Below, in pieces: positions 8,031 through 16,296 of a DNA stretch of 33,591 bases. Within the stretch, counting starts at the first letter, position 1, and every line of letters starts with the position of its first letter. This stretch comes from Arthrobacter sp. Br18 (GTDB taxonomy: Bacteria; Actinomycetota; Actinomycetes; Actinomycetales; Micrococcaceae): assembly GCF_000520555.1 (NCBI RefSeq), contig NZ_AZSA01000194.1, positions 1 through 33,591 on the forward strand, given 5' to 3'. A model generated the notes under the pieces. It was not told where the DNA came from and ran no database searches. It saw only the letters and a program-made list of their open reading frames with translations. Both the position numbers and the translations under genes were made by a program.

Positions 8031-8650
8031 TGGCCAGATACTTTGATGTGCATCCCGAGGATCCCCAGCCCCGCGCGATCGCCCAGATTGCCGAGATCGT
8101 CAGGTCGGGCGGCCTGATCGCCTACCCGACGGACTCCTGTTACGCGCTCGGGGCGCAGCTGGGCAACAAGGACGCCCTTGAGCGCATCCGCGCGATCCGC
8201 CGGCTGGACAACAAGCACCACTTCACGCTCGTCTGCAGTGACTTCGCGCAGCTGGGGCAGTTCGTGCAGATCGGCAACGACGTCTTCCGGAGCATCAAGG
8301 CAGTGACCCCCGGCAGCTACACCTTCATCCTGCCCGCCACGAAGGAGGTGCCGCGCCGGCTGATGCACCCGAAGAAGAAGACGGTGGGCGTGCGGATCCC
8401 TGACCACAGGACGGTCCAGGCGCTGCTCGCGGAACTCGGCGAGCCGCTGCTGTCGAGCACCCTGCTGCTTCCGGACCAGGAGACCCCGCTCACCGAGGGC
8501 TGGGAGATCAAGGAGGAACTCGACTACCAGGTGGACGCGGTGATCGATTCCGGGGACTGCGGCGCCGAGCCCACGACGGTGATCGACTTCTCCAGCGGCA
8601 CCGCGGAGATCGTGCGGCGCGGGATGGGCGACCCGGCCCGGTTCGAGTAG
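8030..8650 (+). CDS. yciO: YciO-type YrdC/Sua5-domain protein
   Basis: A 206-aa protein matching the E. coli YciO layout and length: MARYFDVHPEDPQPRAIAQI at the start, the YPTDSCYALG nucleotide-binding loop (about 34-43), IRRLDNKHHFTL, PGSYTFILPATKEVPRRLMH (residue about 100), the VGVRIPDH strand and the C-terminal PTTVIDFSSG. YrdC-fold proteins make threonylcarbamoyl-AMP for the t6A modification of tRNA; YciO paralogues share the fold, but their contribution to t6A is weaker or unclear, so I would not annotate this as the main TsaC. It is divergent from the LigD-like gene and probably leaderless. Confidence 0.92.
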   Translation: MARYFDVHPEDPQPRAIAQIAEIVRSGGLIAYPTDSCYALGAQLGNKDALERIRAIRRLDNKHHFTLVCSDFAQLGQFVQIGNDVFRSIKAVTPGSYTFILPATKEVPRRLMHPKKKTVGVRIPDHRTVQALLAELGEPLLSSTLLLPDQETPLTEGWEIKEELDYQVDAVIDSGDCGAEPTTVIDFSSGTAEIVRRGMGDPARFE

Positions 8651-8698
8651 CTGCCGGTCAGACACGCGATCGTGGCTGGTTGCGTCGGGCGTTCAGCA

Positions 8699-8727
8699 TT
8701 GACAGGTGGATCAGTGCTGGCTAGGTT
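8699..8727 (+). promoter_or_regulatory. Sigma-70-like promoter of glcB-glcG
   Basis: A perfect -35 TTGACA (8699-8704), a 17-bp spacer, and -10 TAGGTT (8722-8727, TANNNT type). Transcription would begin near 8734, leaving a leader of about 45 nt before the glcB ATG. Confidence 0.75.
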
Positions 8728-8779
8728 TTTATAGATTGGTAGATTTCTTCCACCGTACGAGAATTAGAAGGCGGGCAGT

Positions 8780-10966
8780 ATGCCGAATCACTTGGAGACC
8801 AACGGTCTCAGCGTCGCCGAAGAGCTCTACGCCTTCGTCCGGGACGAAGCGCTGCCGGGGACAGGGATCGAGGCGGAGGCCTTCTGGGCGAACGCCGCGG
8901 CCCTCATCGCGGAGTTTTCGCCGCGGGTGCAGGAACTGCTGGGCATCCGCGAGCGGATGCAGCAGCAGATCGACGAATACCACCGTGGGCGCGACGCGAT
9001 GCCCGTGGATTCGGATGCCTACGAGGACTTCCTCCGCTCGATCGGCTACCTGGTCGAGGAGCCCGGGGATTTCACCATCACGACCGATCAGGTCGACCCT
9101 GAGATCGCGACCGTCTCCGGTCCCCAGTTGGTGGTCCCGTTGTTGAATGCACGCTTTGCAGCCAACGCGGCCAACGCCCGTTGGGGCTCGCTGTACGATG
9201 CGCTGTACGGTACCGACGTCGTCGACGACGCGGAGGGGCGTGGGCACGCGGGGAGTTACAACCCGGTGCGCGGTGCCGCCGTCGTCGCCCGCGGGCGGCA
9301 GTTCCTCGATGAGCACACCAGCCTGGCGGGTGGATCCCACTCGGATGTCACCGCCTACCGGATCGCTGACGGCGTCCTTGTCGCCGAGACGCCGGGCGGT
9401 CCACTGGGACTGGCTGAGCCGGGGCAGCTCGCGGGCTACCGGGGAGCCGCGGACGAGCCCGAGTCCGTGCTGCTCGTACACCACGGCCTGCACATCGAGA
9501 TCCAGATCGACCGCACCCACACGATCGGCTCGGGCGATCCGGCCGGTGTGAAGGACATCGTGCTGGAATCCGCGACCACGACAATCATGGACCTCGAGGA
9601 CTCGGTGTCCGCGGTCGACGCCGGGGACAAGGTGGCCGGCTACCGCAACTGGCTCCAGTTGATGCAGGGCACCCTGACCGCCGAGGTGGCCAAGGGGACC
9701 GGGACCTACACCCGGCGGCTCAACCCCGACCGCGTGTACACATCAACCGACGGCTCGGAGCTGACCCTGCCCGGCCGTTCCCTGCTGCTCATCCGCCAAG
9801 TAGGCCACCTGATGACCAGCGACGCCGTACTCGACCCTGCCAGCGCTCCGGTGCCCGAGGAGATCCTCGACGCTCTCTTCACAGGGCTCGGTTCCGTGCA
9901 CGACCTGCGCGGCCCGCACTCCGGTCACAACTCACGGGCCGGGTCGGTGTACATCGTCAAGCCGAAGATGCACGGACCGGGTGAGGTCGCCGTGGCCTGT
10001 GCCCTGCTTGCCGGCGCCGAGGCCGTGTTGGGCCTCGAACCGCTCACCCTGAAGATCGGCATCATGGACGAGGAGCGCCGCACGTCCGCCAACCTGAAGG
10101 CATGCATCTGGGAGGCACGGGACCGCGTGGCGTTCATCAACACCGGCTTCCTGGACCGCACCGGCGACGAGATCCACACCTCGATGCTTGCGGGCCCCAT
10201 GGTCCGCAAAGCCGACATGCGGAACTCCAGCTGGATCAAGGCCTACGAGGACGCCAATGTCGATATCGGGCTGGAGTGCGGATTCAGCGGTCGGGCCCAG
10301 ATCGGAAAGGGCATGTGGGCTGCACCGGACGATATGGCTGACATGCTCGCCCAGAAGGTCGCGCACCCGCTCGCGGGCGCCGACTGCGCCTGGGTCCCCT
10401 CACCCACCGCCGCGACCCTGCACGCCATCCACTACCACCAGATCGACGTGGACGCCCGGCAGGCCGAACTCGCCGGGAAGCGCCGCTCGACCCTACGGCA
10501 GCTGCTCACCATCCCCGTCGGGAACCCCGCCGACTGGCCCGCCGCTGACCGGCACAATGAGCTGGACAACAACATCCAGAGCACGCTGGGATACATCGTC
10601 CGCTGGGTGAACGACGGCGTCGGGTGCTCCAAGGTCCCCGACATCCACGGCACAGCACTGATGGAGGACCGCGCCACCTGCCGCATCAGTTCCCAGCACG
10701 TCTCGAACTGGCTCCTGCACGGCGTCGTGACCGAGGAAGAGGTGGAGGCGTCACTGCGGCGGATGGCTGCGATCGTCGACGAGCAGAACGCCTCGGACCC
10801 TGACTACACCCCGATGTCCCCGGCGTTCACCACCGAGGCATTCCTCGCGGCCCGGGAACTCGTGCTCGACGGCGCCGCACAGCCATCCGGGTACACCGAG
10901 CCGATCCTGCACCGGCGCCGTGCCCTGCATAAGCACACCGACAATCTGACGAGGAATGCATCATGA
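8780..10966 (+). CDS. glcB: Malate synthase G
   Basis: A 728-aa cytoplasmic enzyme that condenses glyoxylate with acetyl-CoA to give malate (glyoxylate bypass and glycolate use); length matches the G isoform (about 720-730). Recognisable blocks include [16 protein letters not shown] (about 130), [20 protein letters not shown] (about 266), the core around [36 protein letters not shown] with the Arg/Asp/Glu active-site acids, [15 protein letters not shown], and the C-terminal [19 protein letters not shown]. The start is supported by GAAGGCGGG upstream. It overlaps glcG by 4 bp (ATGA), so the two are translationally coupled. Isocitrate lyase is not in the window. Confidence 0.97.
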   Translation: MPNHLETNGLSVAEELYAFVRDEALPGTGIEAEAFWANAAALIAEFSPRVQELLGIRERMQQQIDEYHRGRDAMPVDSDAYEDFLRSIGYLVEEPGDFTITTDQVDPEIATVSGPQLVVPLLNARFAANAANARWGSLYDALYGTDVVDDAEGRGHAGSYNPVRGAAVVARGRQFLDEHTSLAGGSHSDVTAYRIADGVLVAETPGGPLGLAEPGQLAGYRGAADEPESVLLVHHGLHIEIQIDRTHTIGSGDPAGVKDIVLESATTTIMDLEDSVSAVDAGDKVAGYRNWLQLMQGTLTAEVAKGTGTYTRRLNPDRVYTSTDGSELTLPGRSLLLIRQVGHLMTSDAVLDPASAPVPEEILDALFTGLGSVHDLRGPHSGHNSRAGSVYIVKPKMHGPGEVAVACALLAGAEAVLGLEPLTLKIGIMDEERRTSANLKACIWEARDRVAFINTGFLDRTGDEIHTSMLAGPMVRKADMRNSSWIKAYEDANVDIGLECGFSGRAQIGKGMWAAPDDMADMLAQKVAHPLAGADCAWVPSPTAATLHAIHYHQIDVDARQAELAGKRRSTLRQLLTIPVGNPADWPAADRHNELDNNIQSTLGYIVRWVNDGVGCSKVPDIHGTALMEDRATCRISSQHVSNWLLHGVVTEEEVEASLRRMAAIVDEQNASDPDYTPMSPAFTTEAFLAARELVLDGAAQPSGYTEPILHRRRALHKHTDNLTRNAS

Positions 10967-11391
10967 ACCTGACCCTGGAATCCGCCCAATCCATTCTCGT
11001 CGACGCCCTTGCGGCGGGCCGGCAGCACGGCTTCAAACCACTGACCGTCGTCGTACTCGACGCAGGTGGCCACGTCATCGCGGCCGCGCGCCAGGACGGC
11101 GCCTCGAATAACCGCTTCGAGATTGCACACGGCAAGGCGTACGGGGCGTTGGCCCTCGGAATGGGTTCGCGTGCCATCATGGAGCGCGCCGAGCAGCAGG
11201 CCTACTTCATCGCAGCAGCGACCGCCACCCTGGGTGGCCGGCTCATCCCGGTGCCCGGTGGCGTCCTGGTACGCGATCAGGACGGCGTCATCAAGGGTGC
11301 CGTCGGCATCAGCGGCGACAGCTCCGACAACGACGAGACCGCAGCGTCGACGGCGATCGAGGCTGCCGGCCTGACGGCACAGGTGGACTGA
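10963..11391 (+). CDS. glcG: GlcG/HbpS-like (DUF336) protein
   Basis: A 142-aa single-domain protein of the GlcG/HbpS family: the [20 protein letters not shown] strand-turn, the [16 protein letters not shown] helix, and the [20 protein letters not shown] segment are diagnostic. Some family members bind haem or act as cofactors or sensors; GlcG is named for its place in the E. coli glc locus and has no firm enzymatic role. It begins within the stop of glcB, after GAGGAA, which agrees with a glycolate/glyoxylate context. There is no signal peptide, so unlike HbpS of Streptomyces it probably stays in the cytoplasm. Confidence 0.9.
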   Translation: MNLTLESAQSILVDALAAGRQHGFKPLTVVVLDAGGHVIAAARQDGASNNRFEIAHGKAYGALALGMGSRAIMERAEQQAYFIAAATATLGGRLIPVPGGVLVRDQDGVIKGAVGISGDSSDNDETAASTAIEAAGLTAQVD

Positions 11392-11822
11392 CGCTCCCGC
11401 GGATACGGGACTCCGACGTGGCTTGGGGCAGGTGCATGGGCCGATACCGGACCCGGGCCACGCTGTCCGACCCGCCCGTGAATCGACGCCGCGCCTCCGA
11501 AGGACGTCTGGAGCATTTTCTCCACGACCCGGCCTGACGCTGACTGGCTGTCCCTGCCCGAACGCGGATAGCGGAGCCGGCCCGCATGCACGGACATGCG
11601 TGAGGAGCAGACGTCTGCACGCTGCACGCTCTTCCTCGAACGTGCGGGCGACGTGAGCATGGCGAGCCGATGCGGCGGCACCGCCGCGAGTTCGAGCGGT
11701 GAGCCGGGTGTCCACGCACCATTGACAACTTCCTGAACACTGAGGATGCTGACTCTGACAGCGGTCAACCGTTTCAGCGGATAGGGGACGCCTCTCCCCG
11801 ATCGAGCAGGAAGTGGGGACGG
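11392..11822 (+). other. Intergenic region upstream of the SARP gene
   Basis: 431 bp with no convincing coding sequence on either strand (open frames there are Arg/Ser/Pro-rich and look like high-GC noise). It contains a perfect 12-bp palindrome GCAGACGTCTGC at 11607-11618 and a TTGACA at 11722-11727 followed after 17 bp by a weak -10 (GATGCT, 11745-11750), a possible promoter for the SARP gene. Confidence 0.5.
11722..11750 (+). promoter_or_regulatory. Possible SARP-gene promoter
   Basis: Consensus TTGACA (11722-11727), a 17-bp spacer and GATGCT (11745-11750). The -10 is poor, so this is tentative; it lies about 70 bp before the SARP start codon. Confidence 0.35.
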
Positions 11823-12602
11823 GTGATGTCATCGAGCATTGCGGTCCATTGGAGCCTGAAGTTGCTGGGATGCTGGGGTCTTGAACGGGAGCACCAGCAG
11901 GCCATCGTGGCTTTTCGGCAGCAGAGGCTCATTGCCGCCCTTGCCCTGAAGGGCGGACGGCGGCGCAGCTCTATTGCCGGTCTGCTGTGGCCGGACTGCA
12001 CCGAGGTCCAGGCATCCGGGAGCCTGCGCGCCTGCCTGTGGAACATCGCGCACCAGCTTCCGGGACTCCTTGAACCGGCCAGTGACCCCCTGTCGCTCGC
12101 GCAAACGGTTTCCATCGACGTTGCTGAGCTGACCGGGCGGATGGATCTCGTCAATCGAGGTGCAACTATTCCGACCGGCTTGGCGGACCAGCTGCGGGGG
12201 GCGAATCTGCTGCCCGGTTGGCACGAGGAGTGGCTCTGGCCGGACCAGGAGAGGTTGAATCGTCTACGCATAGCGACGCTGGAAAACCTGGCCGGGCGCT
12301 TCCTGGCCACCGGTCAGCTCGATGCCGCGCTCGAAGCCGCCACGACAGCTTCCGAACTGGATCCCCTGCGCGAGAGCGCGCAACGGATGCTGCTCCGCAT
12401 CCACCTGGCGGCCGGGAACAATGGTTCCGCCATCCGCAGTTACCGAAGCTATCTCGCGGTTCTCGGGCACGAATGCGGCGTTCGCCCGTCTGCCGGCATC
12501 ACGGATCTCATCCGGCCCCTGCTCCAGGTTCCCCAGGAACAGTCACCGACCCCTCCCCTCGGCGCTGGTCTCGGTGTGGGCCTGCGTCCGTCCTTCGATT
12601 AG
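11823..12602 (+). CDS. SARP-family transcriptional activator (wHTH + BTAD)
   Basis: A 259-aa DNA-binding regulator. Residues of about 8-100 form a compact OmpR-type winged helix (VHWSLKLLGCWGLE, then RQQRLIAALALKGG, IAGLLWPDC and SLRACLWNIAHQLPGLLE), and about 105-245 a bacterial transcriptional activator domain with TPR-like helices (ATLENLAGRFLATGQLDAAL, ESAQRMLLRIHLAAGNNGSA, YLAVLGHECGVRPSAGI). No ATPase or sensor domain follows, so it is a small SARP. The GTG at 11823 is 9 nt after AGGAAG; the ATG at 11826 is an alternative. SARPs typically bind direct repeats at 11-bp period beside the -10 box; such repeats precede the next gene downstream and also the S8 operon, making these its likely targets (inference). 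Confidence 0.85.
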   Translation: MMSSSIAVHWSLKLLGCWGLEREHQQAIVAFRQQRLIAALALKGGRRRSSIAGLLWPDCTEVQASGSLRACLWNIAHQLPGLLEPASDPLSLAQTVSIDVAELTGRMDLVNRGATIPTGLADQLRGANLLPGWHEEWLWPDQERLNRLRIATLENLAGRFLATGQLDAALEAATTASELDPLRESAQRMLLRIHLAAGNNGSAIRSYRSYLAVLGHECGVRPSAGITDLIRPLLQVPQEQSPTPPLGAGLGVGLRPSFD

Positions 12603-12620
12603 CTTCCACCTTGGGGCGGC

Positions 12621-12653
12621 CAGTAACGCGGCAGTAACGCGTGGCATGATATT
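12621..12653 (+). promoter_or_regulatory. 11-bp-period direct repeats and -10: candidate SARP operator
   Basis: CAGTAACGCG occurs at 12621-12630 and again at 12632-12641, an exact 11-bp period. A -10-like CATGAT (12645-12650) or GATATT (12648-12653) follows a few bases later. SARP activators bind heptameric repeats with this spacing in place of a -35 box. Confidence 0.6.
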
Positions 12654-12713
12654 CCTGCCCTAACCGGGCGTGCGACGAATCGGACACCGCCCGGACGAAC
12701 GGGAGGGGTCGCC

Positions 12714-15023
12714 ATGCCGAAGACACTGCCGCCGGGGGTGATCGAGCTCGGGGTGGCCAGCTTCCAGGTGAACGTCATGCCGGACGTCTTCGACTCCAGG
12801 GACCTCGAGTACCGTCCCCGGCTTGCACTGCTGCCCGCGGTTCTGGACCGCCGACCCGTGGACACTCTGGTCCAAACGCAGGAGGGCAACTCCTGCACGG
12901 GCCACGCAATGGCGGCGATGATCAACGCCGTGCTCTCCTCGGCGGGCGCCCCGGTGAGGGTGAGCCCCTACATGCTCTACCGGATGGCCCGCCGCTATGA
13001 CGAGTTCGAGGGAGAGGAGGATGAAGGGTCGTCACTCCGCGGAGCCCTCAAAGGGTGGTTCTACCACGGAGTCCTGCCCACCGAGGACTGGCCTGCCCTC
13101 ACGGAGGATCCCGATCTCGACGGTGATTCCGCCCTCGCAGAGAAAGCCTTCCTGCACCCGCTGGGTGCCTTCTACCGCGTCAATGCCCACCGTCTCGACG
13201 ATATGCAGTCCGCGATCAACGAATTGAACGTGATCGTGGCCTCCGCGCTCGTGCATACGGGCTGGATCGAACCGACCCGGGTCGTGAGATCCGACGGCAC
13301 GAACATGCATGTCATCGAGCGGCCGCCGGGCGCGGGTCAGCTCGGTGGACATGCCTTCACGATCGTCGGGTACAACAGTGTCGGGTTCCTGGTGCAGAAC
13401 AGCTGGGGCACAGATTGGGGATCCGGGGGTTTTGCAACGCTTCCCTACGACGACTGGCTCTCCTCCGCCTACGACGCCTGGGTTGCGCGGCCGGGTGTGC
13501 CCGCCATTGTCCGCACGCGGAACCGTGCAAAGGTGGTCGATACGACGGCGGGAGTGCTCGCCGAAGGGCCCGGCCCGGACCTGGTCCGACTCTCCCGTCA
13601 CGTGGTGAATCTGGGCAACGAGGGAAGGCTGTGTACCACCGGTCGCTTCACCAGCAGCCCTGCGCAGCTTGAACGCATGTTCCAGCGAATGGAGGAGTAT
13701 CACCATTTCTGGCAGGGAACCTCCGCCGGTCCGGATGAAGCGGTGCACCGTGTGGTTCTCTATGCCCACGGAGGTCTGGTCGACGAAAGGTCCGGTCTGT
13801 CCACGGCCCAGGCACAACTGAACTGGTGGCTGAACAACCAGGTGTACCCGATCAGTTTCGCCTGGCAGAGCGGCCCCGTGGAAACCATGCTCAATTCCTT
13901 CGGAGACATGATCCGCGGCAAACTCCCCTTCGGCGGTCTCGGGTTCGATCTGGTCGAGCAGGCCGACCGGTTCGTCGAGAGATTCGCCAGGCAGAACATC
14001 CGGTGGATGTGGGCCGAAATGAAGGAGAACGCGGCGGCTGCCTCGGCACCACTTCCACCTGCAGTCGAATGGCCGCGGAGCGGAGCGGGTACTGACGGCT
14101 GGGCGGGTCTCCCCGGCGCGTCCCTGCTGGCACGGCGGCTGGGGCGTTATGCGGAATCGCTTGGCGGGGGCGCCCTCGAAGTCCACGTCGTGGGGCACAG
14201 CGCCGGATCCATCTTCACGGCGCATCTCCTGTCACGCCTGAAAGAGGAGCGTGTTCCCGTGACCTCAATGACCTGGCTTGCGCCGGCGATCCGGATCGAC
14301 GACTTTCAGCAGTTGGTCCTGCCGCACCTCAAATCGGGCCACGTGAAGAAGTTCGCGTCCTTCAGTCTCCGTGGCGCGCAGGAACTGGACGACGTCGTCG
14401 GGACCGGAAAGTTCAACATCTACCAGAAGTCGCTGCTCTATCTGGTCTCCCACGCCCTGGAGCACGGGGCGGAAGGACGGGGAGGGGGGGAGGTGCCGCT
14501 TTTCGGAATGGAGCGGTTCGTGGACAGCCCGTGTGACGGTTCCACCCTGTCCAGGGTGTTGGAAGCTCCTTCCGCCGACCTGGTGTTTTCTCCTAGCCAG
14601 GGACCGCCGGCGAGCAGCTCCAGCGCCACCACCCACGGCGGGTTCGACAATGACACAGCGACGATGACATCCGTCATGGTCCGGATTCTCCGGCTCGACG
14701 AGGCAACTGAACGTACCCGCTTCCAAGCGCACTCCCCGCTGCTTGATGCTGGACCGGGAGCTGCCCGCGAACCCGCCGGGAATGCATCGGCTCCGTCCCG
14801 TGTCGCCGACGTCGAGCATGCCGGGACGGCCCCCGTGACGAGGATGGCCGCCCCGCAGCCCAATGATGTGCAGGTTCCCGCCTCCGCCGGCCCCCTCCCC
14901 GAGGAACAGCTCGCACCGGAAACCACCAGCCCCGTGATGGATGCCCTGACCCGTCACGGATGGACGGTCGAGTCCCAGGCAGCTACATCTTCCGCCCTGA
15001 AGGCCCCAGGTGGCATTCCCTGA
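12714..15023 (+). CDS. C1 (papain-like) peptidase fused to a serine alpha/beta hydrolase
   Basis: A 769-aa two-enzyme protein, start supported by GGGAGGGG. Residues of about 22-260 are a papain-fold cysteine peptidase: catalytic C61 in TQEGNSCTGHAMAA, H213 in LGGHAFTIVGYN, N229 in VQNSWGTDWGSGGFATLPYDDW. Residues of about 345-600 form an alpha/beta hydrolase: oxyanion-type YAHGGLV (350-356) and the nucleophile elbow VVGHSAGS with S496. The C-terminal 150 residues are Pro/Ala/Ser-rich and probably disordered. There is no signal peptide or transmembrane helix, so it is likely cytoplasmic or bound to the membrane protein encoded next, whose start lies within its last codons (14-bp overlap). Substrates are unknown; the hydrolase half could be lipase-, esterase- or peptidase-like. 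I know of no named family with this pairing. Confidence 0.85.
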   Translation: MPKTLPPGVIELGVASFQVNVMPDVFDSRDLEYRPRLALLPAVLDRRPVDTLVQTQEGNSCTGHAMAAMINAVLSSAGAPVRVSPYMLYRMARRYDEFEGEEDEGSSLRGALKGWFYHGVLPTEDWPALTEDPDLDGDSALAEKAFLHPLGAFYRVNAHRLDDMQSAINELNVIVASALVHTGWIEPTRVVRSDGTNMHVIERPPGAGQLGGHAFTIVGYNSVGFLVQNSWGTDWGSGGFATLPYDDWLSSAYDAWVARPGVPAIVRTRNRAKVVDTTAGVLAEGPGPDLVRLSRHVVNLGNEGRLCTTGRFTSSPAQLERMFQRMEEYHHFWQGTSAGPDEAVHRVVLYAHGGLVDERSGLSTAQAQLNWWLNNQVYPISFAWQSGPVETMLNSFGDMIRGKLPFGGLGFDLVEQADRFVERFARQNIRWMWAEMKENAAAASAPLPPAVEWPRSGAGTDGWAGLPGASLLARRLGRYAESLGGGALEVHVVGHSAGSIFTAHLLSRLKEERVPVTSMTWLAPAIRIDDFQQLVLPHLKSGHVKKFASFSLRGAQELDDVVGTGKFNIYQKSLLYLVSHALEHGAEGRGGGEVPLFGMERFVDSPCDGSTLSRVLEAPSADLVFSPSQGPPASSSSATTHGGFDNDTATMTSVMVRILRLDEATERTRFQAHSPLLDAGPGAAREPAGNASAPSRVADVEHAGTAPVTRMAAPQPNDVQVPASAGPLPEEQLAPETTSPVMDALTRHGWTVESQAATSSALKAPGGIP

Positions 15024-16038
15024 GCCACCGGACCAGCTTCCCCTGGGTGTGCCGACCAACCGGACCTGGCGGGAACAGGCGCTCACCAGCGCGGCCCAGC
15101 TGCGGACTGTCTCGGCATGGCTCGCGCTGACCGACCCGCCGTCCGGAACCGATCCCGGAGCGGACGCGGGCAAGGCCGTGCTGGAGAACGCCATCGCCTG
15201 GCATCTCAACGAAGCCATCAGTGTCGCCTCCCTTAAGTCTCCTGCCATCCAGACCTCGTACAACGGCGCCGTGGTGGAGCGCGTCCTGAGCCACCTGGAC
15301 GCCGCGCGGGTGGCGCTCCTGCTGAGGGCACCGGTCGGCTTCGTCCAGTCGCAGCTACCGAACATCCACGCCCACGTGCGCCTGCACCTGCCGCGGACCG
15401 ATCCGCAGCGGGTGGCCGTCGAGAAGGCTGCAAAGGCAGCGCTGACGACCCCGCTCGACAACGCCTCCCGGCTGACTGTGGTTTCGGCTTTCCGGGCGGC
15501 GTGCGTCGAAGCCCGTGAGGAATTCTCGCGGGTGCGCAGTTTCCGGAATGTCCTGATCATGAGCGCCCTGGTGCTGACCGTTCTGGCTGTTGCCCTCGCC
15601 GTCGCCGGTTGGATCCGGCCCGGTGAAATGCAATTGTGTTTCGAGCCGACCGAAGGACGAGCCTGCCCCACCGGGGACCGCCCCCGACCCTGGGATCTGC
15701 TGTTCATCGAGTCTTTCGGCCTCATCGCGGCAGCAGTTTCCGGAGCTGCGTCCTTGAGGCATGTCCGGGGCACCTCCACGCCGTATGGACTGCCGTTGGC
15801 CCTCGCGATCCTGAAACTACCGGCCGGGGCGCTGACGGCCGTGCTGGGCCTGCAGCTGATGCGGGGCGGATTCGTGCCCGGTCTGAGCGACCTCGACAAC
15901 CCTGCCCAGATCGTCGCGTGGGCCATCACCTTCGGAGCCGCGCAGCAGCTCTTCACCGGGCTGGTGGACCGCCAGGCGCAGACCGTCCTCGACGACATCG
16001 GCGGCAAGACCGGGAGCGACACCAACACCGCCGCGTGA
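15010..16038 (+). CDS. Four-helix membrane protein coupled to the C1/hydrolase gene
   Basis: A 342-aa protein without a recognised family. Residues 1-175 are a soluble, mainly helical domain (for example NAIAWHLNEAISVASL, DAARVALLLRAPVGFVQSQL). Then come four hydrophobic helices: about 180-201, 231-249, 261-284 and 301-319, with a short extracytoplasmic loop holding two cysteines (C210, C219) between the first two. The tail is short and charged. The GTG start at 15010 overlaps the end of the preceding gene by 14 bp, so the pair is translationally coupled and its product is a plausible membrane anchor or partner for the peptidase-hydrolase (inference). It ends 21 bp from the convergent I9-like gene. 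Confidence 0.75.
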   Translation: MAFPEPPDQLPLGVPTNRTWREQALTSAAQLRTVSAWLALTDPPSGTDPGADAGKAVLENAIAWHLNEAISVASLKSPAIQTSYNGAVVERVLSHLDAARVALLLRAPVGFVQSQLPNIHAHVRLHLPRTDPQRVAVEKAAKAALTTPLDNASRLTVVSAFRAACVEAREEFSRVRSFRNVLIMSALVLTVLAVALAVAGWIRPGEMQLCFEPTEGRACPTGDRPRPWDLLFIESFGLIAAAVSGAASLRHVRGTSTPYGLPLALAILKLPAGALTAVLGLQLMRGGFVPGLSDLDNPAQIVAWAITFGAAQQLFTGLVDRQAQTVLDDIGGKTGSDTNTAA

Positions 16039-16059
16039 CAGCCCCGCTGAACGTCACGG

Positions 16060-16290
16060 TCACTGGATGCCGCTCTCTGGCGGAGGAAGCCGGAAAGGCA
16101 ACTCCTCGTCCACCGCGGCAACCCCGTCGACCGCCTCGAGCGCGGAGCGGGAGGCCTGCGGCGCCGAACCCGTGATCATCCCCAGGACGCTCATCACCCG
16201 ATCAACGTCCATCCCGCAGGATCGCAGCTGCTCCGCGACGTCGTTGATGGTGGAGCGGTGCGTCTCCTTCACTGTCACGGTGAGCTTCAT
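16060..16290 (-). CDS. Free-standing I9-propeptide-like protein
   Basis: A 76-aa protein starting 6 bp after the S8 protease stop, with AGGA upstream. The pattern (LTVTVKE strand, INDVAEQLRSCGMDVDRVM helix, VLGMITGSA strand, SALEAVDGVAAVDEE helix-strand) is the beta-alpha-beta-beta-alpha-beta form of inhibitor I9 domains, whose last helix usually reads ...VPGVVSVEED. Encoded as a separate protein beside a protease, it could act as an intermolecular chaperone or inhibitor of the S8 enzyme. No catalytic residues or signal peptide are seen. The fold is inferred from pattern; a different small ferredoxin-like domain cannot be excluded. Confidence 0.65.
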   Translation of the reverse strand: MKLTVTVKETHRSTINDVAEQLRSCGMDVDRVMSVLGMITGSAPQASRSALEAVDGVAAVDEELPFRLPPPESGIQ

Positions 16291-16296
16291 GCCGTC

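Noticed and set aside
14265-16121. 618-codon leftward frame across the C1/hydrolase and membrane-protein genes
   Set aside because: Ser/Arg-rich shadow; the plus strand shows catalytic motifs and transmembrane helices in order.
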